Source: Mesotaenium endlicherianum (lineage: Eukaryota > Streptophyta > Zygnematophyceae > Zygnematales > Mesotaeniaceae). From it: DNA of 64,000 nt. Below, in pieces: positions 26,583 to 35,282 of the stretch. The DNA lies in the NCBI GenBank assembly GCA_009602735.1, contig WELA01002734.1:1-64000 (forward strand), given 5' to 3'. The position numbers and the translations under genes are program-made. Below the pieces are notes generated by a model, which worked only from the letters and a program-made list of their open reading frames with translations, had not been told where the DNA came from and searched no databases. Every line of letters begins with the position of its first letter. Positions within the stretch are counted from its first letter, which is position 1.

Positions 26583-26628
26583 CGCAACAGAATGAACAAA
26601 AATAGCCAAATGGTGCTAACATTGCAGC

Positions 26629-27504
26629 ATGACGTTCCAATCGGCCCAACAGCAATTACTGGCAATACTGGCTCCCATATACGATGCACGCGAAGCAAGT
26701 GCTATTGCTCACATGATCATGGAGCACCTGACCCGTAAAACAAAAATAGAACGCCTGCTGGAGCCCGCATCTGTATTGACTGCAGATCAAAAATCTTTGT
26801 TACAATCATATATAGATCAATTATCCCGGCATCGTCCTGTTCAGTATGTATTGGGGGAAGCATGGTTTGCGGGTATGAAATTTTATGTCAACGAACATGT
26901 GTTGATTCCCCGGCCGGAGACAGAAGAACTTGTTGCATGGATCATTGATGAAGCTGCACAAGGTACTCAACAGGTATTGGATATTGGTACCGGTAGCGGA
27001 TGCATCCCCATTGCATTGAAAAAAGGTTTGCCTGCTGCGTCTATCACATCAATTGATATAGACCCCAATGCATTGCAGGTGGCGCATGATAATGCAACTA
27101 CTCTGCAAGCGGATATTCAATTGATTGAACTGGATTTTTTAAATGAATCTTTTTGGCACAAATTACCTGGCTATTACGATACCATTGTCAGCAACCCACC
27201 CTATATAAAAGCGATGGAATCAAATACCATGGCAAAGCATGTGCTGGACTATGAGCCTGCACGAGCGCTTTTTGTGCCCGACAATGATGCACTTGTTTTC
27301 TACCGGAAAATAGCAGCCTTCGCATCAACCCATCTGAACAATGCCGGCAGCATTTATATGGAAATCAATGAAGCGTTGGGAAAAGAAGTAAAACAACTCT
27401 TCGAGGCAACAGGATATCATGTAACAATAAAGCAAGATTTACAGGGAAAGGATCGTATGATCAAGGCTTCGAAGGCGTATTATCCACCGCCATCACAGGC
27501 GTAG
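26629..27504 (+). CDS. prmC: Release factor glutamine methyltransferase
   Basis: 291 residues. An N-terminal helical domain is followed by the methyltransferase core: VLIPRPETEELV, VLDIGTGSGCIPIALKK and the catalytic SNPPYI. It methylates the GGQ glutamine of peptide release factors. The 3' end overlaps the convergent exbD by 44 bp. Confidence 0.94.
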   Translation: MTFQSAQQQLLAILAPIYDAREASAIAHMIMEHLTRKTKIERLLEPASVLTADQKSLLQSYIDQLSRHRPVQYVLGEAWFAGMKFYVNEHVLIPRPETEELVAWIIDEAAQGTQQVLDIGTGSGCIPIALKKGLPAASITSIDIDPNALQVAHDNATTLQADIQLIELDFLNESFWHKLPGYYDTIVSNPPYIKAMESNTMAKHVLDYEPARALFVPDNDALVFYRKIAAFASTHLNNAGSIYMEINEALGKEVKQLFEATGYHVTIKQDLQGKDRMIKASKAYYPPPSQA

Positions 27505-27868
27505 CGCCCAGTTTCTTGATCACTTGCATTACCCGGATGGCGGTGCCAAGATGGGAAGTACTATCACCATTGATCACCACTGAAGGTTTTTCTGTTTCTT
27601 TAGCGAGGAAGTTTTTCAGTTCCGGTTCCAGTTGATCAAAAGTTATTTTCTGTGAACCAAGGTATATCTGCTGGTCCTTATCAACCGTTACCACCACCGT
27701 TTGTTTGGCGCGGGTATCGCTTTTGGCTTTGGGGTTGGAGACCTTGATCACATTGGGATTGGCCAGTGTGGAAACAATGAGGAAGAACAACAGGAGTATG
27801 AACAGGATATCATTCAATGCGCCTGTATGCACTTCCGGGTGTGTTCTGAATCGTTTCCTGATATTCAT
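27461..27868 (-). CDS. exbD: ExbD/TolR-family biopolymer transport protein
   Basis: 135 residues: a short cytoplasmic N-terminus, one membrane helix with the conserved acidic position (GALNDILFILLLFFLIVS), and a periplasmic domain ending in RVMQVIKKLGATPVMAV. It works with the ExbB-like protein encoded 27 bp upstream to power TonB-dependent import, which the SusC transporter in this window needs. Confidence 0.93.
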   Translation of the reverse strand: MNIRKRFRTHPEVHTGALNDILFILLLFFLIVSTLANPNVIKVSNPKAKSDTRAKQTVVVTVDKDQQIYLGSQKITFDQLEPELKNFLAKETEKPSVVINGDSTSHLGTAIRVMQVIKKLGATPVMAVDNTPSKP

Positions 27869-27895
27869 GATAGGCAGATTGCAATGAATAAAAAA

Positions 27896-28582
27896 TTACC
27901 TGGTAGGCTCCTGCAGTATGTCAATGAATTCCGCACTCGAAGCTTCCATCTTGTTTGCTGTTTTATCAATCTGTGTACTGAGATAGTTATGTCCTACATA
28001 AGCGATCAGTCCGATGATCAGACCCGTTGCCGAAGTGATCATCTTGGTATAGATACCTCCTGCGATGGTATTCAGCGTGTATTCACCTGTTGAAGCAATG
28101 CCATAGAACAACTGCACCATACCCACAATGGTTCCGAGGAACCCGAACATAGGCGCGATACCTGCCACCAGCGAAAGGATATTCAGGTTGCGTTCCATAT
28201 TGTACATTTCCAGTTTGCCTACGTTCTCCATGCTTTTTTCAATGGCATCGATGGGTTTGCCAATACGCTGTATGCCTTTGTCGATCATACGGGCAACCGG
28301 GTTATTGGTATTCCTGGCCAGGTTCCTGGCTGCCGCTACATTACCCGTCATGATGTTGTCACGAATGATGCTCATGAAATTGCCTTCAATGCGGGAGGCG
28401 CGGCGGATGGCCAATAACCTTTCCACGAATACAAAAATGGCTATGACCAGCAGCAGGTAAAGGGGATACATGATCCAACCGCCCTTTTCGAGAAGGCTCC
28501 ACATGGATATTTTTTCCGGTGCAGCGGGAACAGCTGCAGCAGCAACCTTCTGGAGGGTATCGGTCTGCAGTAAATAGAACAT
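27896..28582 (-). CDS. exbB: ExbB/TolQ-family proton channel protein
   Basis: 228 residues with three membrane helices: about residues 30-52, and a pair in the C-terminal half containing GFLGTIVGMVQLFYGIA and GLIIGLIAYVGHNYL, the MotA/TolQ/ExbB signature. It forms the proton channel with ExbD. The 150-bp leader up to the SPFH gene holds a family 2 palindromic repeat. Confidence 0.93.
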   Translation of the reverse strand: MFYLLQTDTLQKVAAAAVPAAPEKISMWSLLEKGGWIMYPLYLLLVIAIFVFVERLLAIRRASRIEGNFMSIIRDNIMTGNVAAARNLARNTNNPVARMIDKGIQRIGKPIDAIEKSMENVGKLEMYNMERNLNILSLVAGIAPMFGFLGTIVGMVQLFYGIASTGEYTLNTIAGGIYTKMITSATGLIIGLIAYVGHNYLSTQIDKTANKMEASSAEFIDILQEPTR

Positions 28583-28691
28583 GCTGGTTGTTTTATGGTT
28601 ATGCTAAAATTAGCTGCTTCTGCAAAAGAACAGCCAGCATGTGAATAAAATTGCCCTACCAGGGCGTTTTAAGAAAGATTTTGCACATTTT

Positions 28692-28748
28692 GAGTTGTTA
28701 GTTGTCAGAGGGATGTTCTAACAACTGACATCTATCAACTAACAACTT
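28692..28748. repeat. Intergenic palindromic repeat, family 2, copy a
   Basis: Arms AGTTGTTAGTTGTCAG (28693-28708) and CTGACATCTATCAACTAACAACT (28725-28747) form an imperfect stem-loop. The right arm reaches into the SPFH gene and supplies its last codons and stop (28735-28737). A related element lies at 46235-46310. Confidence 0.7.
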
Positions 28749-29667
28749 GATCTTTCATTTTAAGCATCCCCATGATCTGCTTCATCGTTTTATCCATGCC
28801 TTCCGGACTTCCATCGAGGAAAATGATATTGCCTTTACCGCCCTCGGCGAAGTTCTTAACGGCCTCGGTCCACATACTGAAAAGGATCACATTGGTATCC
28901 AGGTTGGCCTGTTTCATCTGCTCGGCAGCCTGGCTCATACCCCTGGCCACTTCTTCGCGGAAAAGGGCCACACCCTGGCCTCGCAGCCGTGCTGCCTCTT
29001 TCTCCGCTTCTGCCGATATCTTGATGGCATTTCCTTCTGCCTCTGCCGCCTTGGTCTTGGTAATGAGTAATGCCTGTCCTTCGTTCTCCGCGGCCGCTTT
29101 CAGGTTATTACTGGCCACTACCTTACTCATGCTGTCCATGATCTGCTTGTCGAATGTGATGTCGTTGATCTGCAGGTCCTGCAGGTGATAACCCCATTCT
29201 TCTAATGAATGATCGATCTGCTGCTTTACAAATTCCACAATTTCCCTTCGTAACAGCAATATCTCCGCCTGCTTTTTCGTAGCTACAAAAGCCCTGATGC
29301 TGCCTTCCACCGTTCTGATCAATGCCTGCATCAGGTCTTTATCGCTGATGAACTTGAATGCTACATTTTTAATGGTTTCTTCATCCTGGTTGATCACCGA
29401 ATACAACAGCATACTCTTGAAATATACGTTGGCCTGGTCTACCGTCACCGCCTGGAATTCCAGCTCCACAGAGCGGTTCTGAATGCTCACCGTTTTATAC
29501 ACCTGTTCCAGTATGGGTATCTTGAAATTCAATCCCGGCCTGAGTATCCGCTGGTATTTACCGAATAAAGTAATCACCGCAATGGATCCCTGGTTTACCG
29601 TAACCAGTCCGCTGAAGAAGATGAAGATGAGTATCAATACCCACCAATAAGCAGCTAGCAGTTGCAT
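28735..29667 (-). CDS. SPFH/band-7 (slipin-like) membrane protein
   Basis: 310 residues. One N-terminal membrane helix is followed by the band-7 domain (residues 20-190: GSIAVITLFGKYQRILRPGL and NRSVELEFQAVTVDQ) and a long Ala/Glu-rich coiled coil (200-260). Such proteins form membrane scaffolds. The final QVVS and the stop codon come from the family 2 repeat, so the original C-terminus may have differed. Confidence 0.92.
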   Translation of the reverse strand: MQLLAAYWWVLILIFIFFSGLVTVNQGSIAVITLFGKYQRILRPGLNFKIPILEQVYKTVSIQNRSVELEFQAVTVDQANVYFKSMLLYSVINQDEETIKNVAFKFISDKDLMQALIRTVEGSIRAFVATKKQAEILLLRREIVEFVKQQIDHSLEEWGYHLQDLQINDITFDKQIMDSMSKVVASNNLKAAAENEGQALLITKTKAAEAEGNAIKISAEAEKEAARLRGQGVALFREEVARGMSQAAEQMKQANLDTNVILFSMWTEAVKNFAEGGKGNIIFLDGSPEGMDKTMKQIMGMLKMKDQVVS

Positions 29668-29724
29668 AACATTAAATTTTGATGTAAGATAAGGAGAAAA
29701 AGACAGCTCGCTATTAATCTTTCA

Positions 29725-30309
29725 TCATGAAACGATGAAAACTTTCAGTTCCAACGGGCCATGAGCACCCACCACCAGCGATTGTTCTATATCGGCTGTT
29801 TTGGAAGGCCCGGCAATAAAGGTTCCGTACCCGTCTTCGTCTACCTGAATGCGCCGGTACGCTTCATGCATATTGTACACGATGTCTTTGGCATTGATCA
29901 CCAATACCAGCTTCCTGCATATAAACGGGAACAACCGGTTTACCATATCCGATTCACTCACCCAGATAGCGCCGTTTTCTGCCACCCCTACCCGTCCTTT
30001 GATGAAAGCAGTGTCCAGCGCTTCAAGCTCCGATGCATTGGCCTTTTTATATGCATTGATATTATAACCGTTGAGTTCGGCGATGGTGTTCACCAGGCGT
30101 GTACCCGCCTGTTGCAAGCTTTCCAGGTATTCGTCCACTTCACTCAACGATGTCACTTTTACACTCGTTGCCCCAATAAATTCCAGCGCTCCTATGAATA
30201 CATTCACCAGGTCGCCCTTCCTTTCAAAAAGCGGTATTTCGGGCAGTTCTACAGGCGCCGGCTTATTCGCGTTGATAGCTGCTAATATGTTTTCCCTGCT
30301 GTTACTCAT
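29725..30309 (-). CDS. lutC: Lactate utilization protein C
   Basis: 194 residues. The LUD domain includes KGRVGVAENGAIWVSES and a C-terminal GPSKTADIEQSLVVGAHGP, a motif shared by LutC/YkgG proteins. It is the third part of the LutABC complex that oxidises L-lactate to pyruvate. It overlaps lutB by eight bases. Confidence 0.92.
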   Translation of the reverse strand: MSNSRENILAAINANKPAPVELPEIPLFERKGDLVNVFIGALEFIGATSVKVTSLSEVDEYLESLQQAGTRLVNTIAELNGYNINAYKKANASELEALDTAFIKGRVGVAENGAIWVSESDMVNRLFPFICRKLVLVINAKDIVYNMHEAYRRIQVDEDGYGTFIAGPSKTADIEQSLVVGAHGPLELKVFIVS

Positions 30310-31681
30310 GGTTCCTGTTCTTTTTATACCAGTCTTTGAAACTTTCTTTGGGGGCCGATGGCATATCCCGTTGTTTATACCAGGGGTTGAGCCGGTTGTT
30401 CACTAAAAAAGGCAGGTATCGCATGAAGAACCTTGCCATACCGGTACTCAGCCGGTAGACAGCGGGCTTTGACAAAACACCTGTCATTAATTTCATCGAT
30501 GCTTTTTTCGCTGAACCTCCATAACCTTCCGCCATCAATACCTGCCGCCAGCTCCAAAGCTGTTCGTGTATATTGATCTTAACCGGACAAACATTGGTAC
30601 AGGAACCGCAAAGCGTGGAAGCGAAAGGAAGGTCTGCATTCTTGCGCATGTCCAGGTTGGGCGCCAGTATGGAACCAATCGGACCTGCCACCGAATTGTG
30701 ATAACTGTGTCCGCCGCTGCGCCGGTACACCGGGCAGGTATTGAAGCAGGCGGCACAGCGAATACATTTCAAAGAGTTCCTGAAAGCTTCCCTGCCCAAC
30801 TGTTCTGTTCTTCCGTTATTGACCAATACGATGTGCATTTCCTGTCCCGCTTTCGGGCGATGGAAATGACTCGAATAAGTAGTGATGGGTTGTCCTGTAG
30901 CGCTTCTCGCCAGCAGCCTTAAGAAAACAGAAAGGTCTTGTGCACGGGGTATGATCTTTTCAAAACCCATGCAGGCGATATGCACTTTGTTGGCATGCAC
31001 ACCCAGGTCGGCATTGCCTTCATTGGTGCAAACCACAATACCACCTGTTTCGGCTACTGCAAAATTTACTCCGGTGATGGCTGCATCTGCAGTAATGAAT
31101 TTTTTACGCAGTACTTGTCTTGCTGCGCGGGTAAGATATACCGGATCCTGGTTGTTTTTTTCTGTATGAAGGTGTTTGTGGAAAGTATTGCTGACGTCTT
31201 CTTTTTTCAGGTGAATGGCCGGCAACACGATATGACTCGGCGGCTCATTCCGCAGTTGCACAATGTATTCACCCAGGTCCGTATCAACCACCGATATTTT
31301 TCTTTCGGCGAGATAATGATTGAGTCCGCACTCTTCCGTAAGCATCGATTTGCTTTTCACCACATTCACCGCATTGTGATGCAGCAAAATCTCGTACACG
31401 ATCTGGTTGTGTTCCGCCGCGTTATTCGCCCAATGTACTTTGATGCCATTCTTTTTGGCATTGGCCTCAAATTGCAACAGGTATTCGTCGAGGTTCGATA
31501 ATGTATGCTCTTTGATCTGTGAACCCAGGTTGCGCAATGCTTCCCATTCGGGAATTTGATGCGCCGCTTTGTCTCTTTTAGCCCTTACGAACCAAAGTGT
31601 TTCGTCGTGCCATTGCGCGCGCTGACCGTTTTTGAGGAAAGCAGCGGCAGCCTTGTTATGATGGGTGGCAGGTTGACTCAT
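30302..31681 (-). CDS. lutB: Lactate utilization iron-sulfur protein B
   Basis: 459 residues. The N-terminal LUD-type half (AETGGIVVCTNEGNADLGV) is followed by two 4Fe-4S motifs, CIRCAACFNTCPVY and CGSCTNVCPVKI, as in LutB. It overlaps lutA by four bases and lutC by eight, which indicates tight coupling. Confidence 0.94.
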   Translation of the reverse strand: MSQPATHHNKAAAAFLKNGQRAQWHDETLWFVRAKRDKAAHQIPEWEALRNLGSQIKEHTLSNLDEYLLQFEANAKKNGIKVHWANNAAEHNQIVYEILLHHNAVNVVKSKSMLTEECGLNHYLAERKISVVDTDLGEYIVQLRNEPPSHIVLPAIHLKKEDVSNTFHKHLHTEKNNQDPVYLTRAARQVLRKKFITADAAITGVNFAVAETGGIVVCTNEGNADLGVHANKVHIACMGFEKIIPRAQDLSVFLRLLARSATGQPITTYSSHFHRPKAGQEMHIVLVNNGRTEQLGREAFRNSLKCIRCAACFNTCPVYRRSGGHSYHNSVAGPIGSILAPNLDMRKNADLPFASTLCGSCTNVCPVKINIHEQLWSWRQVLMAEGYGGSAKKASMKLMTGVLSKPAVYRLSTGMARFFMRYLPFLVNNRLNPWYKQRDMPSAPKESFKDWYKKNRNHE

Positions 31682-32412
31682 TGCGTGTTTAAAATTTCAG
31701 CGAGGTGAATGACCTTGATATCGATCTTTTGCCTTTTCAATAATCCCTCCAGGTGCATCAGGCAACTCATATCGCCGCCTGTGATATAATGCACGCCGTT
31801 TGCCAGGTGCTCTTTGATGCGGGTATTACCCATGCTTACCGACACGGCTTCTTCCGTTACACAAAAAGTACCGCCAAAACCACAGCACTCATCGGCGCGT
31901 GAAGTGCGGAATAATTCCAGGCCATCCACGGTACTCAACAGGGCTTCTGCTTTGGAAAAAGGCTTCTCTACTTTTTCACTCATGGAAGAAAGATGCAACA
32001 TGCGTTGTCCGTGGCAACTTACATGGAGACCTACTTTGTGCGGAAAAGAAGCTTTCACTCCTTCCAGCTTCAACACATCGGTGATGAATTCCGTCAGTTC
32101 GTATATACGCTCGCGGATAGTAGCGGCCGCATTGGGTTCTTCCGCTGAATGCAAATGCTCTTTTATATGGAGCGCGCAACTTCCCGAGGGACAAACAATG
32201 TATTCATAACCGGAAAAATTGGCTATGAAATTTTTATCACATCCGCCTGCCATAGAAGCAAAACCTGAATTGGCCATGGGTTGTCCGCAACAGGTTTGTT
32301 TCAGCGGGTAATGTACTTCGCATCCATAACGTTCCAGCAACTCTAGTGTGGCAACGGCCACCTGCGGATAAAACTGATCTACATAACAGGGTATGAATAA
32401 TCCTACTTTCAT
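31678..32412 (-). CDS. lutA: Lactate utilization protein A
   Basis: 244 residues from ATG 32412. Two CCG-type motifs are seen, LKQTCCGQPMANSG and ADECCGFGGTFCV, as in the cysteine-rich domains of LutA and glycolate oxidase GlcF. It starts two bases after the uxaA stop, so uxaA and lutABC form one operon. This suggests that the sugar-acid route generates L-lactate. Confidence 0.94.
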   Translation of the reverse strand: MKVGLFIPCYVDQFYPQVAVATLELLERYGCEVHYPLKQTCCGQPMANSGFASMAGGCDKNFIANFSGYEYIVCPSGSCALHIKEHLHSAEEPNAAATIRERIYELTEFITDVLKLEGVKASFPHKVGLHVSCHGQRMLHLSSMSEKVEKPFSKAEALLSTVDGLELFRTSRADECCGFGGTFCVTEEAVSVSMGNTRIKEHLANGVHYITGGDMSCLMHLEGLLKRQKIDIKVIHLAEILNTQ

Positions 32413-32414
32413 GA

Positions 32415-34070
32415 TTACAGGCTTACACCTCTTTTCCACGGAATAAAATCGTCCTGGCCTAATAAAACGGCTTTGGGTATCACTTCTCCGCTCGCTGCTT
32501 TGATGCAGTATTCCAGTATCTCCTCTCCCATCTGTTCAATTGTTTTTTCGCCGGTGATGATGCCTCCCGTATCGATATCGATAATATCGCCCATGCGTTT
32601 TGCCAATGTTGAATTGGTTGACAGTTTGATGGTAGGCGCAACAGGATTTCCTGTAGGCGTTCCCAAACCGGTAGTGAACAATATCAATGTAGCGCCTGCC
32701 GCCGCCTTACCGGTAGTGGCTTCCACATCATTACCCGGTGTACATACCAGGCTCAGTCCGGCTTTGGTAGCGGGCTCTGTATAATCCAGTACATCCACCA
32801 CCGGCGAAGTGCCACCTTTGCGTGCAGCGCCTGTTGATTTGATCGCATCGGTAATGAGTCCGTCTTTGATATTACCGGGTGATGGGTTCATGTAAAATCC
32901 CGATCCTACTTTATTGGCCAATGCATCGTAAGTCTGCATGAGGTGAATGAATTTTTCGGCTGCCTCTTTTGTTACACAACGGTCTATCATTTGCTGTTCG
33001 GCTCCACAAAGCTCTGGGAATTCTGCCAGCAATACTTTAGCGCCCAAAGCCACCAGCAGGTCGGCACTATAGCCCACCGCCGGGTTAGCGGAGATACCGC
33101 TGAAACCATCGCTGCCACCACATTTCACGCCAACCGTCAATTCACTCAGCGGTGCAGGCTCGCGCATTATCTTATTCGCTTCCACCAATCCATTGAAAGT
33201 AGTGCGTATCGCATCAATGATCAACTGCTCTTCACTCTGTGCTTTCTGTTGTTCAAAAACAAATAGCGGTTTATCAAAAGAAGGGTTCCGTTTTTTGAGG
33301 TCTTTCAGGAACATCTCTGTCTGCAGGTGCTGGCATCCCAGGCTCAACACAGTAATACCGGCAACATTGGGATGGTCTGCATAAGCAGCCAGCAAAGCGC
33401 TGAGTGTTTCTGCATCCTGGCGGGTACCGCCGCATCCGCCGGTATGGTTCAGGAATTTGATGCCATCTATGTTTTTGAAATAACGTTTTTCTTTCGCAGT
33501 TGCGGCGGGTGAAAGATCAAGGTGACTGATATCGGCGCCTGCCTGGTAAGCTGCGAGGAGTTCGCGGGTATAGCGTGTGTATTTATCTGAAACAGCATAA
33601 CCCAGTTCATTGTGCAGCGCTTCCCGTATCATATCGAGGTTCCGGTTCTCACAAAATACAGTGGGAATGAACAACCAGTAATTGGCCGTTCCGAATTTTC
33701 CATTGCTTCTTTTGTATCCGAGAAAAGTTCTGTTTGTAAATTTCGATGCATCGGGTACATGCCATTGATAATGTGCATCCCGGTATCCATAAGCGCCTGC
33801 CGCGTGTTTGGTATTGGCGGTTGTCATCAGTTGTCCTTTTTCTACAGCTGATTGCAGTTTACCTACCAGCACACCATACATAATCACTTCATCACCGGCT
33901 TTCATATCGGAAATGAAGAATTTGTGTTTGGCCGGAATATTTTCTTTCAGTGTAATACTATTCTCATGCTCTTCAATGATAGCGCCTGCGGCCAGGTTTC
34001 CCAGGGCAACCAATACATTATCGGAAGGATGGATCTTTAAAAAATTGCGGGTCTTAGCGGTTGTATCCAT
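32415..34070 (-). CDS. uxaA: UxaA-family (altronate-type) sugar-acid dehydratase
   Basis: 551 residues. An N-terminal SAF domain (residues 10-85) is followed by the dehydratase domain with FLNHTGGCGGTRQDAE, VGVKCGGSDGFSGISANPAVG and the C-terminal DIDTGGIITGE segment. Classic UxaA dehydrates D-altronate from galacturonate, but the family also takes other aldonates. Being first in an operon with lutABC, an aldonate route that ends in L-lactate (as for deoxy sugars such as fucose or rhamnose) is possible. That is inference. Confidence 0.9.
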   Translation of the reverse strand: MDTTAKTRNFLKIHPSDNVLVALGNLAAGAIIEEHENSITLKENIPAKHKFFISDMKAGDEVIMYGVLVGKLQSAVEKGQLMTTANTKHAAGAYGYRDAHYQWHVPDASKFTNRTFLGYKRSNGKFGTANYWLFIPTVFCENRNLDMIREALHNELGYAVSDKYTRYTRELLAAYQAGADISHLDLSPAATAKEKRYFKNIDGIKFLNHTGGCGGTRQDAETLSALLAAYADHPNVAGITVLSLGCQHLQTEMFLKDLKKRNPSFDKPLFVFEQQKAQSEEQLIIDAIRTTFNGLVEANKIMREPAPLSELTVGVKCGGSDGFSGISANPAVGYSADLLVALGAKVLLAEFPELCGAEQQMIDRCVTKEAAEKFIHLMQTYDALANKVGSGFYMNPSPGNIKDGLITDAIKSTGAARKGGTSPVVDVLDYTEPATKAGLSLVCTPGNDVEATTGKAAAGATLILFTTGLGTPTGNPVAPTIKLSTNSTLAKRMGDIIDIDTGGIITGEKTIEQMGEEILEYCIKAASGEVIPKAVLLGQDDFIPWKRGVSL

Positions 34071-34163
34071 GTATTGTTAGATTATTCAATGCGAAATTGC
34101 ATCATTTTCAGGGCCCAAATAACGATTGAATGTAACTGCAAGCAGTAAGCCAGGCTTACGTTT

Positions 34164-34181
34164 TATTCACTTATTCTAACC
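34164..34181 (-). promoter_or_regulatory. Shared 18-bp motif, copy upstream of uxaA
   Basis: The + strand reads TATTCACTTATTCTAACC, the most diverged of four copies (TATTCA, three variable bases, ATTCT). It lies 94 bp before the uxaA start, between uxaA and the divergent AraC-type gene. A weak TAnnTTTG-like element (34116-34123, reverse strand GTTATTTG) follows 40 nt downstream. Confidence 0.45.
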
Positions 34182-34307
34182 TCCGGGAACGTTTGCGTAA
34201 AAAAACCTGCTTCCTGCGGCCGCTGCCATGCGCCCGCCTCAAAATTAACTTATATTTACCCCAAATCGATTGCTTTGCCTCATTTTCATGTCAAAATAGC
34301 TAACTAA

Positions 34308-35174
34308 ATGCGCCCCCAGTTATTGAAGATATCGCAGGGTCCGGGCCATTCATTTAGTGTCCGGCAGGATCTTTACCCCATCAACAACCGTTGGCATTAC
34401 CACGGTGAAGTAGAGTTGATCCATATTAAAAAAGGAGACGGTACCCAGTTCGTAGGTGATAACATCAGCCGCTTCAAATCGGGCGATGTAGTGATCATTG
34501 GCAGCAACCTGCCCCACTACTGGCGTTTCGATGATACGTATTACGAGGAAGACACCAAATCGGGCGCCGATATCAGGGTAGCCCATTTCAATGAGAAATT
34601 CTGGGGCGACCAGTTTCTCCAGCTTCCGGAGAACATCAGCATCCGCAGTGCATTGGAAAAAGGGAAACGAGGCGTACGCATCAACGGCAAAGCCAGGCAA
34701 CGAATTGCCGATATACTGGAAGAGCTCATGAAAGCCGAAGGCCCGAACCGTGTATCCTTGCTGATGGAAGCGCTCACCGTGATTGGTAATTGCCAGAATT
34801 ATTCTTTCATCTCTTCAATAGGCTTCAAACACGATTTTGTGGAATCGGAAAACGATCGCATCAATGCCATCTATGAATATTCCATCCGGAATTTCAAGAA
34901 CAAGATCCACCTTGAAGAGATCGCGGCAATGGCCAATATCAGTCCCAACTCTTTCTGCCGCTATTTCAAATCACGTACCCGCAAAACTTTTTCCCAGTTT
35001 TTGATCGAGCTGCGGGTGGGTCATGCATGCAAATTGCTGATCGAAAACAATTTCAGCATCAAACAGATCTGTTATGAGAGCGGCTTCAACAATTTTACCA
35101 GCTTTCATAAGTATTTCAAAGTGATTACCGGGAAAAGTCCGTTGGCTTATCAGAAAGAGTTTACTGCGAATTAA
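34308..35174 (+). CDS. AraC-family transcriptional regulator
   Basis: 288 residues. An N-terminal cupin-like sensor domain (residues 15-100; WHYHGEVELIHIKKG, DVVIIGSNLPHYW) precedes a C-terminal AraC-type double helix-turn-helix (190-285; IHLEEIAAMANISPNSFCRY and IKQICYESGFNNFTSFHKYF). It is divergent from uxaA-lutABC and close to the GH36 gene, so a sugar-responsive activator of nearby genes is likely. The 237-bp gap before it holds the shared 18-bp motif. Confidence 0.95.
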   Translation: MRPQLLKISQGPGHSFSVRQDLYPINNRWHYHGEVELIHIKKGDGTQFVGDNISRFKSGDVVIIGSNLPHYWRFDDTYYEEDTKSGADIRVAHFNEKFWGDQFLQLPENISIRSALEKGKRGVRINGKARQRIADILEELMKAEGPNRVSLLMEALTVIGNCQNYSFISSIGFKHDFVESENDRINAIYEYSIRNFKNKIHLEEIAAMANISPNSFCRYFKSRTRKTFSQFLIELRVGHACKLLIENNFSIKQICYESGFNNFTSFHKYFKVITGKSPLAYQKEFTAN

Positions 35175-35179
35175 CAACT

Positions 35180-35262
35180 CAATGTAATTTGTCAATTTGA
35201 CAATTCGATAATTACCTGGTTTTACCATGTAAACTTTTTACTTTCATTGAGTATTGAGCCAT
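35180..35262. repeat. Intergenic palindromic repeat, family 1, copy b
   Basis: CTCAATGTAATTTGTCAATTTGACAATTCG (35180-35209 region) is the inverted counterpart of the left part of the 16267-16349 element. CATTGAGTATTGAGCCAT at 35245-35262 matches it exactly in the same orientation. It ends about 20 bp before the GH36 start, as copy a ends about 30 bp before its downstream gene. Confidence 0.7.
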
Positions 35263-35282
35263 CCTCCCTTATAAATTACCTT

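Noticed and set aside
26583-26628. FMN riboswitch before ribD
   Set aside because: The gap to the divergent prmC is only 46 bp, too short for the aptamer, and no conserved FMN-aptamer segment is seen.
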